From contig CAVRIV010000008.1 in the NCBI GenBank assembly GCA_963721335.1, positions 930,001-994,000 of the forward strand: DNA of 64,000 bases, given 5' to 3'. The notes beneath the pieces are model-generated. The model was given only the letters and a program-made list of their open reading frames with translations. It ran no database searches and was not told the DNA's origin. Shown piece by piece: positions 53,889 to 62,246 of the stretch. The DNA comes from CAVXDY01 sp963721335. Its GTDB lineage: Bacteria > Actinomycetota > Thermoleophilia > Miltoncostaeales > Miltoncostaeaceae. The position numbers and the translations under genes are program-made. How positions within the stretch are numbered: the first letter of the stretch is position 1; each line of letters starts with the position of its first letter.

Positions 53889-54770
53889 TCAGCGGCCCAT
53901 GGCGAGGGTGATGGTCCCGTGGGCCGGGAAGGGGTCGGTGTAGACGCCCTCGACCACCGGATCGCGGGTGAGGTTGCGCCCCTCGAACGAGACCTCCGCC
54001 AGCTCGGGGAACCGCTCCAGCAACCGGGTGCCCATCTCGTGCACCAGGTGCTGGATCGACTCGCTCACGAAGCCGTCGAAGACGTCCGCGCACACGTCGC
54101 GCACCTGCTCGCCGGCCACGTAGCGCTCGGGCGCCGCGCCGAGGGCGTCGGCCGGGACGGTGTAGCGCCAGGCGACGTCCAGGCCCACGCGGAGCGGCCG
54201 GTCGCGGCGATCCGGGAGGGTCGTGTAGCCGTCGCGCACGAACGCGGTGAAGGCGCTCCCGGTGAGCTTCAGGAGGTCCATCGCCCGGCGGGCGCCGGCG
54301 AGGTCGGCGATCCTCACGCCCTCCCCCTCTCCCCCGCGCTCCAGCCGCATGTCGGCCGCGGAGTGGTCGCCCGGCGCGCGCGCCAGCAGCACCCCCCGCG
54401 AGCCGGCCGGGTCGAACCGCACCTCCTCGCCGTGCATCCGCAGCGACTGCATCTGGGGGTATCCGCCCAGGAGCAGACCGCCGAGGTGGTGGAGCAGGCT
54501 CTCGAGGGTGGCTCCGGTCCAGGAGGCGCTCTCCCGCAGCACGAGGTTCTTGATGCTGTCGGTCGCGACCACCATCGAGTTGTCGCCCTCGGTGTACGAG
54601 GGCAGGAAGTTGTCGCCGAAGACCTCCACCGTCACCCGGGCCGCGAAGAGGGCGTTGTCGCGCCCCGTGAGCGGCGACTCCGGGATCGATCGGAGCCCCG
54701 TGAGCGGTGTCGCGCCGTGCCGGTAGACCGGGACCGCGGTCTTGCCGTACGTGATCGCGTAGTCGGTCAC
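53889..54770 (-). CDS. uox: uricase (urate oxidase)
   Basis: Uricase is a cofactor-free enzyme that oxidises urate to 5-hydroxyisourate. The 293-residue protein has ITYGKTAVPVYR (catalytic Lys region), NFLPSYTEGDNSMVVATDSI and an RDNALFAARVTVEVFG strand. A second T-fold domain ends in FEGRNLT and a C-terminal HGTITLAMGR. GTG 54770 is chosen because TAGTGT lies seven bases upstream and the protein begins VTDYAITYGK; a longer frame to 55637 is antisense to the xanthine dehydrogenase gene. Confidence 0.94.
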   Translation of the reverse strand: MTDYAITYGKTAVPVYRHGATPLTGLRSIPESPLTGRDNALFAARVTVEVFGDNFLPSYTEGDNSMVVATDSIKNLVLRESASWTGATLESLLHHLGGLLLGGYPQMQSLRMHGEEVRFDPAGSRGVLLARAPGDHSAADMRLERGGEGEGVRIADLAGARRAMDLLKLTGSAFTAFVRDGYTTLPDRRDRPLRVGLDVAWRYTVPADALGAAPERYVAGEQVRDVCADVFDGFVSESIQHLVHEMGTRLLERFPELAEVSFEGRNLTRDPVVEGVYTDPFPAHGTITLAMGR

Positions 54771-54777
54771 CGCGCTG

Positions 54778-54823
54778 ACACTAGCGGCACCGGCTTTTCC
54801 TCCGGGGGCGGGAGCCGTAGTTT
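54778..54823. promoter_or_regulatory. divergent leaderless promoters of uricase and xanthine dehydrogenase operons
   Basis: On the minus strand TAGTGT (54778-54783) is seven bases before the uricase GTG. On the plus strand TAGTTT (54818-54823) is seven bases before the TTG at 54831. Arms ACTAGCGGC (54780-54788) and GCCGTAGT (54814-54821) are an inverted repeat with one extra base, so the two promoters mirror each other and could share an operator. Confidence 0.5.
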
Positions 54824-54830
54824 TGCCTCC

Positions 54831-55697
54831 TTGGAGGCCACCCTTCAGCCACACGACCTGCCGGACGCCCTCGCCGGACGGGCGGAGCACCCGGGCGTCC
54901 TTCCCATCGCCGGTGGGACCGACCTGATGGTGGAGCTGAACTTCGACCGGCGGCGCCCGGTCCGGATGATGGACCTCAACCGGGTCCGCGAGCTGGAGGA
55001 CTGGCACCGCGAGGGCGACGAGCTCGTGATCGGCGCGGGCGTGACCTGCACCCGCCTGGTGGAGGAGCTCGCCGGCCCGGCTCCGGGCCTGGCGATCGCC
55101 GCGCGCACCGTCGGCTCCCCTCAGATACGCAACCGGGGCACCCTGGGGGGCAACCTGGCCACCTCCTCCCCCGCCGGCGACCTCCTGCCGCCGCTGGTGG
55201 CCGGCGGCGCCCGGGTGGAGATGGCCTCGGCGTCGGGCGCCCGCACGGTGCCGCTGGACGGGTTCTGCACCGGGCCGAAGGCGAACGTCCTGGCCGACGA
55301 CGAGCTCATCACCGCGGTCCGCGTCCCGGCCGCGCGGGGCCCGCAGCAGTTCGCCAAGGTGGGCCCGCGCAACGCCATGGTCATCGCCGTGTGCTCGTTC
55401 GCGATCGCGCTCGATCCCGAGACGCGAACGGTGGGCACGGCCATCGGCTCGGCCGCCCCCACGGTGATCCGGGCCGGCGAGGCCGAGACCTTCCTCCAGG
55501 GCGTCCTCGACGAGGGCGACCGCTGGGAGACCCGCACCCCGCTGTCCGGCTCCGAGCTCGCCCGCTTCGGCGAGCTGGTGGGCGCCGCCGCCCGGCCGAT
55601 CGACGACGTGCGCGGCAGCGCCGCGTACCGCCACCACGCCCTGGCCGTGCTCGGGCGCCGGACGCTCAGCTGGTGCTGGGACGAGTACCGGGCGTGA
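54831..55697 (+). CDS. xdhB: xanthine dehydrogenase, FAD-binding subunit
   Basis: This is the medium subunit of the molybdenum hydroxylase, passing electrons from Fe-S to FAD to NAD+. The 288-residue protein has PIAGGTDLMVELNFD (FAD), VGSPQIRNRGTLGGNLA, SSPAGDLLPPLVA and the CO dehydrogenase flavoprotein C-terminal domain. The start appears to be TTG 54831: no ATG or GTG fits, TAGTTT is seven bases upstream, and the protein then begins LEATLQPHDLPDALA. It overlaps the next gene as GTGA. Confidence 0.92.
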   Translation: MEATLQPHDLPDALAGRAEHPGVLPIAGGTDLMVELNFDRRRPVRMMDLNRVRELEDWHREGDELVIGAGVTCTRLVEELAGPAPGLAIAARTVGSPQIRNRGTLGGNLATSSPAGDLLPPLVAGGARVEMASASGARTVPLDGFCTGPKANVLADDELITAVRVPAARGPQQFAKVGPRNAMVIAVCSFAIALDPETRTVGTAIGSAAPTVIRAGEAETFLQGVLDEGDRWETRTPLSGSELARFGELVGAAARPIDDVRGSAAYRHHALAVLGRRTLSWCWDEYRA

Positions 55698-56161
55698 GGC
55701 TCCTCCTGACCATCAACGACGTGGAGCACGAGCTGGCCGAGGGCTGGGAGGGCGAGAGCCTGATGTACGTCCTGCGCGAGCGGCTCGGCCTGCCGGGGGC
55801 CAAGAACGCCTGCGAGCAGGGGGAATGCGGCTCGTGCTCGGTGATGCTGGACGAGATGCTGGTGTGCAGCTGCCTCGTGCTGGCCCGCCAGGCCGACGGG
55901 CGCCGGGTGCGCACCGTGGAGGGCCTCGCCCCCGAGGGAACGCTGAGCGTCGTGCAGCAGGCGTTCGTCGACACCGGCGCGGTGCAGTGCGGGTTCTGCA
56001 CGCCGGGCCTCGTCGTGGCCACCGAGGACCTGCTGCGGCGGGTCCCCTCTCCCGGGGACGCCGAGATCCGCGAGGCGCTCGCCGGCAACCTCTGCCGCTG
56101 CACCGGCTACGAGAAGATCCTCGACGCCGTGCGGCTGGCGTCCGCCCGCGGGCTCGGATGA
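55694..56161 (+). CDS. xdhC: xanthine dehydrogenase, [2Fe-2S] subunit
   Basis: This is the small subunit of 155 residues with two [2Fe-2S] domains. A plant-type ferredoxin cluster has CEQGECGSC and a fourth Cys in LVCSC. The helical cluster has QCGFCTPG and NLCRCTGYEKI. The start is GTG 55694. The four-base overlaps on both sides indicate strict co-translation with the FAD subunit and the deaminase gene. Confidence 0.95.
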   Translation: MRLLLTINDVEHELAEGWEGESLMYVLRERLGLPGAKNACEQGECGSCSVMLDEMLVCSCLVLARQADGRRVRTVEGLAPEGTLSVVQQAFVDTGAVQCGFCTPGLVVATEDLLRRVPSPGDAEIREALAGNLCRCTGYEKILDAVRLASARGLG

Positions 56162-57504
56162 GCGGGGGCGTCCTCATCGAGGGATGCGCGGTGGCGACCG
56201 TGGACGGCGCCGGCACCGAGCACGCCGAGGGCTGGATCCTGACCGACGGACCGCGCGTCGCCGCCCTCGGCGGGGGAGCTCCTCCGCCGGCCCCGGAGGG
56301 GGTGCGGCGCATCGACGGGCGAGGGCTGCTCGCCACGCCGGGGCTCGTCAACTGCCACCACCACCTCTACCAGTGGGCCACCCGCGGGCTGGCCCAGGAG
56401 GAGGACCTCTTCGGCTGGCTCACCTCGCTGTACCCCCGGTGGGCGCACATCGACGAGGAGATCACCTACCGGTCGGCCCGGGCGGGGCTGGCGGCGCTGG
56501 CGCTGTCGGGATGCGCCACCAGCACGGACCACCACTACCTCTTCCCCCGCTTCGGCGGCGACCTGCTGGCGGTGGCGATCCGCGCGGCGGCGGAGCTGGG
56601 CCTGCGGTTCCACCCCGGCCGCGGCTCGATGGACCTGGGGGCGTCGGCCGGCGGCCTGCCGCCCGACGAGGTCGTGGAGGACCGCGACACCGTCCTGATC
56701 GAGACGGAGGCCGCGATCGAGCGATGGCACGACCCGGGCCCGGAGTCGATGCTGCGCATCGCCGTGGCGCCGTGCTCCCCGTTCTCGGTCACGCGCGAGC
56801 TGATGAGCGAGTCGGCCGAGCTCGCGCGCCGCCGCGGGGTGCGGCTGCACACCCACCTGGCCGAGACCGTGGAGGAGGAGGCCTTCTGCATCGAGCGCTT
56901 CGGGGTGCGCCCGGTCGAGTACCTGGACGACCTCGCCTGGCTGGGCCCGGACGTCTGGCTGGCGCACTGCGTGCACCTGTCGGCCGGCGAGATCGAGCGG
57001 CTCGCCGCCACCGGCACCTCGGTGGCCCACTGCCCGTCGTCCAACGCCCGGCTCGGGTCCGGCATCGCCCCCGCCGCCGACCTGGCGGCCGCGGGCGTCG
57101 CGGTCGGGCTCGGCGTGGACGGCGCCGCGTCCAACGAGTCGGGCGAGCTGGCCGTGGAGGTGCGCCAGGCCCTTCTCGTGGCGCGCCTTCGCGGCGGCCC
57201 GGCGGCCATGACCGCGCGCCAGGCGCTGGCGCTCGGCACCATCCACGGCGCGCGCTGCCTCGGGCGCGAGGACGAGATCGGCTCGCTGGAGCCCGGCAAG
57301 CTCGCCGACATCGCCCTCTGGCGCATCGACGGGGCGGGGCACGCCGGGCTGGCCGACCCGGTGGCGGCCCTGGTCCTGGGCCCGCCGCGCCAGGCCGAGG
57401 GGCTGCTGGTGAACGGGCGGCCGGTGGTGCAGGGCGGGCACCTGCTGACCGCCGATCTCGAGGAGATCGCCGCCGGGGCGGCGGCGAGCGCGCTGGTCGC
57501 GTGA
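56158..57504 (+). CDS. amidohydrolase, guanine / 8-oxoguanine deaminase-like
   Basis: This is a 448-residue metal-dependent hydrolase of the TrzN/ATZ-like deaminase clade. Metal ligands are in GLVNCHHHLYQWATRG, LHTHLAET, LAHCVHLS and the Asp of GLGVDGAASNESG. The closest annotation I can give is 8-oxoguanine or hydroxytriazine-type deaminase. Its position inside the xanthine dehydrogenase operon makes guanine or 8-oxoguanine the likely substrate, giving xanthine or urate. ATGA and GTGA overlaps join it to both neighbours. Confidence 0.88.
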   Translation: MSGGVLIEGCAVATVDGAGTEHAEGWILTDGPRVAALGGGAPPPAPEGVRRIDGRGLLATPGLVNCHHHLYQWATRGLAQEEDLFGWLTSLYPRWAHIDEEITYRSARAGLAALALSGCATSTDHHYLFPRFGGDLLAVAIRAAAELGLRFHPGRGSMDLGASAGGLPPDEVVEDRDTVLIETEAAIERWHDPGPESMLRIAVAPCSPFSVTRELMSESAELARRRGVRLHTHLAETVEEEAFCIERFGVRPVEYLDDLAWLGPDVWLAHCVHLSAGEIERLAATGTSVAHCPSSNARLGSGIAPAADLAAAGVAVGLGVDGAASNESGELAVEVRQALLVARLRGGPAAMTARQALALGTIHGARCLGREDEIGSLEPGKLADIALWRIDGAGHAGLADPVAALVLGPPRQAEGLLVNGRPVVQGGHLLTADLEEIAAGAAASALVA

Positions 57505-59720
57505 GCACCACCCGGGTCATCCAGCGCGGGCGCATCGGCGAGAGCGTCCTGCGCGCCGACGGCGTCCCCAAGGTCCGCGGGGAGTTCGCCTACTCGTCCG
57601 ACCTCCAGGCCGACGGGATGCTGTGGGGCGCGACCCTGCGGAGCCCCCACCCGAGCGCCGCCATCCGCGGGATCGACCTCACGCAGGCGCTGACCGTCCC
57701 CGGCGTGCGGGCCGTGCTCATCCACTCCGACGTGCCCGGCCGCCCGGTCTACGGCATGGAGATCCCCGACCAGCCGGTGCTGGCCTCCGATCGCGTGCGC
57801 TATCAGGGGGAGCCGGTCGCGATCGTGGCCGCCGACCATCCCGAGACCGCCCGGCGCGCGGCGGAGCGCATCGAGGTCGACTACGCGCCCACCCCGGCGC
57901 TGACCGACGCCGACGCCGCCCTCGAGCCGGGCGCGCCCCCGCTGCACCCCGGCGGCAACCTGCTGCGCCGGGTGAGGGTGCGCCACGGAGATCCCGACGC
58001 CACGGCCGAGGTGGTGGTGCGCGCGGACTACGAGGTCGGCATGCAGGACCAGGCCTTCCTGGGACCGGAGTCGGCCCTCGCGGTGCCCGCGCAGGACGGC
58101 GGGATCGACCTCTACATCGCCACCCAGTGGCTGCACGTGGACCAGGGCCAGGTGGCCGCCAGCCTGGGCCTGCCGCCTGAGCTGACGCGGCTGCACCTGG
58201 CCGGCGTGGGGGGCGCCTTCGGGGGCCGCGAGGACCTCTCGATGCAGGTCCACGTGGCGATGCTCGCCCTGCACACCGGGCGCCCGGTGAAGATGGTCTA
58301 CTCGCGCGAGGAGTCGTTCTTCGGGCACGTGCACCGGCACCCGGCCCGGATGGAGTACGAGCACGGCGCGACCCGCGCCGGGCGCCTGGTCTACGTGCGC
58401 GCCCGGGTGGTGCTCGACGGCGGGGCCTACGCATCGAGCAGCACGGCGGTCGTGGCCAACAGCGCCACCTTCGCCTGCGGCCCCTACGACGTGCCCAACG
58501 CCCGCATCGACGCGGTGGTGGCCTACACCAACAACCCTCCCTGCGGCGCCATGCGGGGCTTCGGGGCGGTGCAGGTGGCCTTCGCCCACGAGTCCCAGAT
58601 GGACCGGCTCGCGGCGGAGCTCGGGCTCGACCCGGTGGAGATCCGCCTGCGGAACGCCATGGCCACCGGCACGCGCCTGCCGACGGGCCAGGTCGTGGAC
58701 GGGCCCGCCCCGGTGCGCGAGCTGCTGGAGGAGCTGCGCGCCATGCCGCTGCCGCACGACGCGCGCAGCGCCCCCCTGGACCTGCGCGAGATGCCCGGGG
58801 GCGTCTCCAACACCACGCACGGCGAGGGCACCCGGCGCGGAGTGGGCTACGCGGTGGGGTTCAAGAACATCGGCTTCGCGGAGGGCTTCGACGACTACTC
58901 CACCGCGCGCGTGCGCCTGTCGGTGGACCGCGAGGGGCCGTTGGTGGAGATCCACAGCGCGGCCGCCGAGGTGGGCCAGGGGCTGGTGACCGTGATGGAG
59001 CAGATCGCGCGCACCGAGCTGGAGGTGGAGCGGGTGCGGGTGCTGCCCGCGGACACCGCCGTGGGCTCCGCCGGGTCCAGCTCGGCATCGCGCCAGACCT
59101 GGATGAGCGGCGGGGCGGTGCGCCTGGCGTGCCTCCAGGTCGCCCAGCGGCTGCGCGAGCGGGCGGCCGGGACGGACGCGCCGATGGAGATCCTCCTGGC
59201 CGACGAGCCGATCGACGAGACGGCGGTCCACCGCCACCGGCCGACCCAGGCGCTCGACCCCGAGACCGGGCAGGGGGACTCCCTGGTGGCGGTCGCCTTC
59301 GCGGCCCACCGGGCCGTGTGCGACGTCGACACCGAGCTGGGCCTGGTGCGCGCCGTCGAGATCGCCACCACCCAGGACGTCGGCCGGGTCATGAACCCCC
59401 TGGCCCTGGAGGGTCAGATCCAGGGCGGGATCGCCCAGGGCCTGGGCCTGGCGCTGATGGAGGAGATCCAGATGCGCGACGGCCGGGTGAGGAACGCCTC
59501 GTTCACCGACTACCTCATGCCGACGGTGCTCGACATGCCCCCCGTGCGGATGAGCATCAGCGAGACCCCTCACCCGCACGCCCCGTACGGCCTGAACGGG
59601 GTGGGCGAGATGCCCACCATCGCGTCCACGCCCGCCCTGGTGGCGGCCGTGCGCGACGCCACCGGACGCGTCCTGCCGCGGGTGCCGCTGCGCCCGTCCG
59701 ACATCGCCGGAGTCGAGTGA
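57501..59720 (+). CDS. xdhA: xanthine dehydrogenase, molybdopterin-binding subunit
   Basis: This is the large catalytic subunit of 739 residues, binding molybdenum cofactor and hydroxylating hypoxanthine and xanthine to urate. Motifs are RADGVPKVRGEFAYSSDLQ at the start, GPESALAVP, GVGGAFGGREDLS, PCGAMRGFGAVQV with the substrate-binding Arg, SAAAEVGQGLVTV, and LNGVGEMPTIASTPA with the catalytic Glu. The start is GTG 57501. No XdhC-type Moco insertion chaperone is seen in the window. Confidence 0.95.
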   Translation: MSTTRVIQRGRIGESVLRADGVPKVRGEFAYSSDLQADGMLWGATLRSPHPSAAIRGIDLTQALTVPGVRAVLIHSDVPGRPVYGMEIPDQPVLASDRVRYQGEPVAIVAADHPETARRAAERIEVDYAPTPALTDADAALEPGAPPLHPGGNLLRRVRVRHGDPDATAEVVVRADYEVGMQDQAFLGPESALAVPAQDGGIDLYIATQWLHVDQGQVAASLGLPPELTRLHLAGVGGAFGGREDLSMQVHVAMLALHTGRPVKMVYSREESFFGHVHRHPARMEYEHGATRAGRLVYVRARVVLDGGAYASSSTAVVANSATFACGPYDVPNARIDAVVAYTNNPPCGAMRGFGAVQVAFAHESQMDRLAAELGLDPVEIRLRNAMATGTRLPTGQVVDGPAPVRELLEELRAMPLPHDARSAPLDLREMPGGVSNTTHGEGTRRGVGYAVGFKNIGFAEGFDDYSTARVRLSVDREGPLVEIHSAAAEVGQGLVTVMEQIARTELEVERVRVLPADTAVGSAGSSSASRQTWMSGGAVRLACLQVAQRLRERAAGTDAPMEILLADEPIDETAVHRHRPTQALDPETGQGDSLVAVAFAAHRAVCDVDTELGLVRAVEIATTQDVGRVMNPLALEGQIQGGIAQGLGLALMEEIQMRDGRVRNASFTDYLMPTVLDMPPVRMSISETPHPHAPYGLNGVGEMPTIASTPALVAAVRDATGRVLPRVPLRPSDIAGVE

Positions 59721-60205
59721 GCGACGGCGAGGACCGGGCGGGCTTCGTCGCCCGCCTGGGGCACGTCGCCGAGGGCTCCCCGTGGGTGGCCGAGCGCGCC
59801 TTCGGCCTCGGTCCGTTCGCCGATCGCGAGGCCGTGGCCGAGGCCTTCGCGCAGGTCGTGCGCGAGGCTCCGGCCGAGGAGCAGCTCGCCCTGATCCGCG
59901 CGCACCCCGACCTGGCCGGGCGGGCCGCCCTGGCCGGCGAGCTGACCCCCGAGTCGGCCGGCGAGCAGGCGTCGGCGGGCCTCGACCGCCTGACGCCGCG
60001 GGACCTCGCTCGCCTCACCCGGCTGAACGACGCCTACCGCGCGCGCTTCGGCTTCCCGTTCGTGATCTGCGTCCGCGGCCGGAGCGTGGCGTCGATCCTC
60101 GAGGCCCTCGAGCGGCGCCTGGCGAACGGGGCCGACGCGGAGCGCGCGACCGCGGTCAACGAGATCGCCGCCATCATGCGGCTGCGCCTGGAGACGGCGC
60201 CCTGA
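59717..60205 (+). CDS. uraD: OHCU decarboxylase
   Basis: UraD decarboxylates 2-oxo-4-hydroxy-4-carboxy-5-ureidoimidazoline to S-allantoin. The 162-residue helical protein has RAHPDLAGRAALAGEL with the catalytic His, ESAGEQASAGLDRL and ARFGFPFVICVRGRSV. The start is GTG 59717 overlapping xdhA. It completes the urate-to-allantoin set with uricase and uraH on the opposite strand. Confidence 0.95.
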   Translation: MSDGEDRAGFVARLGHVAEGSPWVAERAFGLGPFADREAVAEAFAQVVREAPAEEQLALIRAHPDLAGRAALAGELTPESAGEQASAGLDRLTPRDLARLTRLNDAYRARFGFPFVICVRGRSVASILEALERRLANGADAERATAVNEIAAIMRLRLETAP

Positions 60206-61512
60206 CCCACGACCTCGTGGTGCGGGGCGACGAATGGGACGTCGCCGTGACGGACGGCGTGGTGGCCGAGGTGGGCCCCGAGCTGCCCGCCGGACGCCGG
60301 GAGATCGACGCGCGCGGCCACCTTGTGATGCCCGGCGCGGTCGACGCCCACGTGCACCTGAACGACCCCGGGCGGGCCGAGTGGGAGGGCTTCGACACGG
60401 GCACGCGCGCGCTCGCGGCCGGCGGGGCGACCTGCGCGATCGACATGCCCCTGAACTCCCTCCCCCCGACGCTGGACGCCGCCTCGTTCGATGCGAAGGT
60501 GGCCGCGGCCCGTGGGCGGGCCCGGGTGGACTTCGCCCTGTGGGGCGGGCTGGTGCCGGGCGACCGCGACCGCATGGACGCCCTGGCCGAGCGCGGGGTG
60601 GTGGGGTTCAAGGCCTTCATGTGCCCCAGCGGGGTGGACGAGTTCCCGGCGGCCGACCCCGACACGCTCGGCCGCGGGATGGAGCGCGCCGCCGCCCTGG
60701 GGTTGCCCGTGGCCGTGCACGCCGAGGACCCCGGGATCGTGGAGCCCCTGGCCGCGCGTGCGATGGCGGAGGGGCGGCGGAGCATGCGCGACTGGGCCGC
60801 CTCGCGGCCCGTCCACGCCGAGCTGTCGGCGGTCGAGACGGCCCTCTCGCTCGCGCGCGACACCGGGTGCGCGCTGCACGTGGTGCACGTCTCGAGCCCC
60901 GAGGCGGTCGACCTGATCGCGGCGGCCCGCGCCGAGGGGGTCGACGTGACCTGCGAGGCCTGTCCCCACCACCTCGTGCTGGAGGAGGGGGACGCCGAGG
61001 CGCTGGGCGCCGTGGCCAAGTGCGCCCCGCCGCTACGATCCCCCACCGAGCGGGCGGGCCTGTGGCGGCGCCTCGTGGCCGGCGAGGTGGACCTCGTCGC
61101 GTCGGACCACTCGCCGGGGCCGCCCGAGATGAAGCGAGGAGACGACATGTTCGCGGTGTGGGGCGGGATCTCGGGCGCGCAGACCACCCTGCCGCTCCTG
61201 CTGACCCACGGGCCGGGCCACGGGCTCTCGGCCGAGCGCGCCGTGGAGCTGGTGACGGGCGCGCCCGCGGCGCGCTTCGGGCTGGGCGGCAAGGGCGGGC
61301 TGCGGCCGGGCGCCGACGCGGACCTCGCCATCGTCCGGACCGACGACCCCTGGAAGCTGCGGGCCGAGGACCTGGAGTACCGCCACCGCCATTCTCCCTT
61401 CGTCGGCGGGCGGCTGACGGCCCGGGTGGTGCGCACGATCCTGCGCGGCGTGACGGTGTTCGGCGAGGGCGCCGAGCCGCGCGCCACGGGGCGCCTGGTG
61501 ACCCCCCGATGA
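60202..61512 (+). CDS. allB: allantoinase (CTG start)
   Basis: Allantoinase hydrolyses allantoin to allantoate. The 436-residue dihydroorotase-like amidohydrolase has PGAVDAHVHLNDPG (metal His pair), GFKAFMCPSG with the carboxylated-Lys segment, VAVHAEDP, LHVVHVSSPEA, CPHHLVL and SDHSPGPPEMK with catalytic Asp. The best N-terminus is (M)THDLVVRGDEWDVAV, starting at CTG 60202, which overlaps the uraD TGA as CTGA with GGAG eight bases upstream; GTG at 60217 is the alternative. Confidence 0.95.
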   Translation: MTHDLVVRGDEWDVAVTDGVVAEVGPELPAGRREIDARGHLVMPGAVDAHVHLNDPGRAEWEGFDTGTRALAAGGATCAIDMPLNSLPPTLDAASFDAKVAAARGRARVDFALWGGLVPGDRDRMDALAERGVVGFKAFMCPSGVDEFPAADPDTLGRGMERAAALGLPVAVHAEDPGIVEPLAARAMAEGRRSMRDWAASRPVHAELSAVETALSLARDTGCALHVVHVSSPEAVDLIAAARAEGVDVTCEACPHHLVLEEGDAEALGAVAKCAPPLRSPTERAGLWRRLVAGEVDLVASDHSPGPPEMKRGDDMFAVWGGISGAQTTLPLLLTHGPGHGLSAERAVELVTGAPAARFGLGGKGGLRPGADADLAIVRTDDPWKLRAEDLEYRHRHSPFVGGRLTARVVRTILRGVTVFGEGAEPRATGRLVTPR

Positions 61513-62246
61513 GCGGCCCCCACACCCGCACCACCGTCCGCCGCGACCACGCGCTGATCGCCCCCGACACGCATGTCAGCGGGCCGGTGCCGGGCTGGAG
61601 CGCCACCGAGCACGTCCTGCTCGTCGGCCCGCGGATGGGCGCCCGGTTCACCATGGCGCTGGTGCTCATGGGCGCCGACGCGGTCGCGGGACCGCCGCCG
61701 CCCGGCGCGGGCCGGGCCGTGTACGTCCTCGAGGGCGAGCTGACCCTCGAGGCGGAGGGCTCCCCCACGGCGCTCGGCGCCGGCCACTTCGCCTACGTGC
61801 CGCCCGACGCCCCCCACGTCCTCACCGCCCCCGCGGGCGCGCGCGCCTGCGTCATCGACAAGCCCTACGTCGAGCTCCCCGGCGCCCCGCGCGGGCTCCT
61901 GCTGACGGGGGACTCCGCGCGGCTCACCCCGGTGCCGTTCCTCGGCGACGCGTCGCTGCGGGTGACGCAGCTGCTGCCCGACCACCCCGGCCTCGACCTC
62001 GCCCTCAACCTGATGACCTTCGATCCCGGGGCGTCCCTGCCGTTCACCGAGACCCACGTCATGGAGCACGGGCTGCTGATGCTGGAGGGGACCATGGTCT
62101 ACCGGCTGGGCGAGGCGTGGTACCCGATCGGCGCCGGCGACGCGGTCTGGATGGGCCCCTTCTGCCCCCAGTGGTGCTGCGCCTACGGCCCGGGGCCGGC
62201 GACCTACCTCATCTACAAGGACTGGAACCGGGACGCCGGAGGGTGA
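61509..62246 (+). CDS. allE: (S)-ureidoglycine aminohydrolase
   Basis: AllE releases ammonia from ureidoglycine to give S-ureidoglycolate. The 245-residue protein is a bicupin with N-terminal cupin AGRAVYVLEGELTLEAEG and C-terminal cupin FTETHVMEHGLLMLEGTMVY (metal Glu/His). It ends QWCCAYG...YLIYKDWNRD, close to the QW..YLLYKDVNR tail of the family. The ATG overlaps the allantoinase stop and the gene overlaps allC, so the last two nitrogen-releasing steps are translationally linked. Confidence 0.93.
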   Translation: MSGPHTRTTVRRDHALIAPDTHVSGPVPGWSATEHVLLVGPRMGARFTMALVLMGADAVAGPPPPGAGRAVYVLEGELTLEAEGSPTALGAGHFAYVPPDAPHVLTAPAGARACVIDKPYVELPGAPRGLLLTGDSARLTPVPFLGDASLRVTQLLPDHPGLDLALNLMTFDPGASLPFTETHVMEHGLLMLEGTMVYRLGEAWYPIGAGDAVWMGPFCPQWCCAYGPGPATYLIYKDWNRDAGG

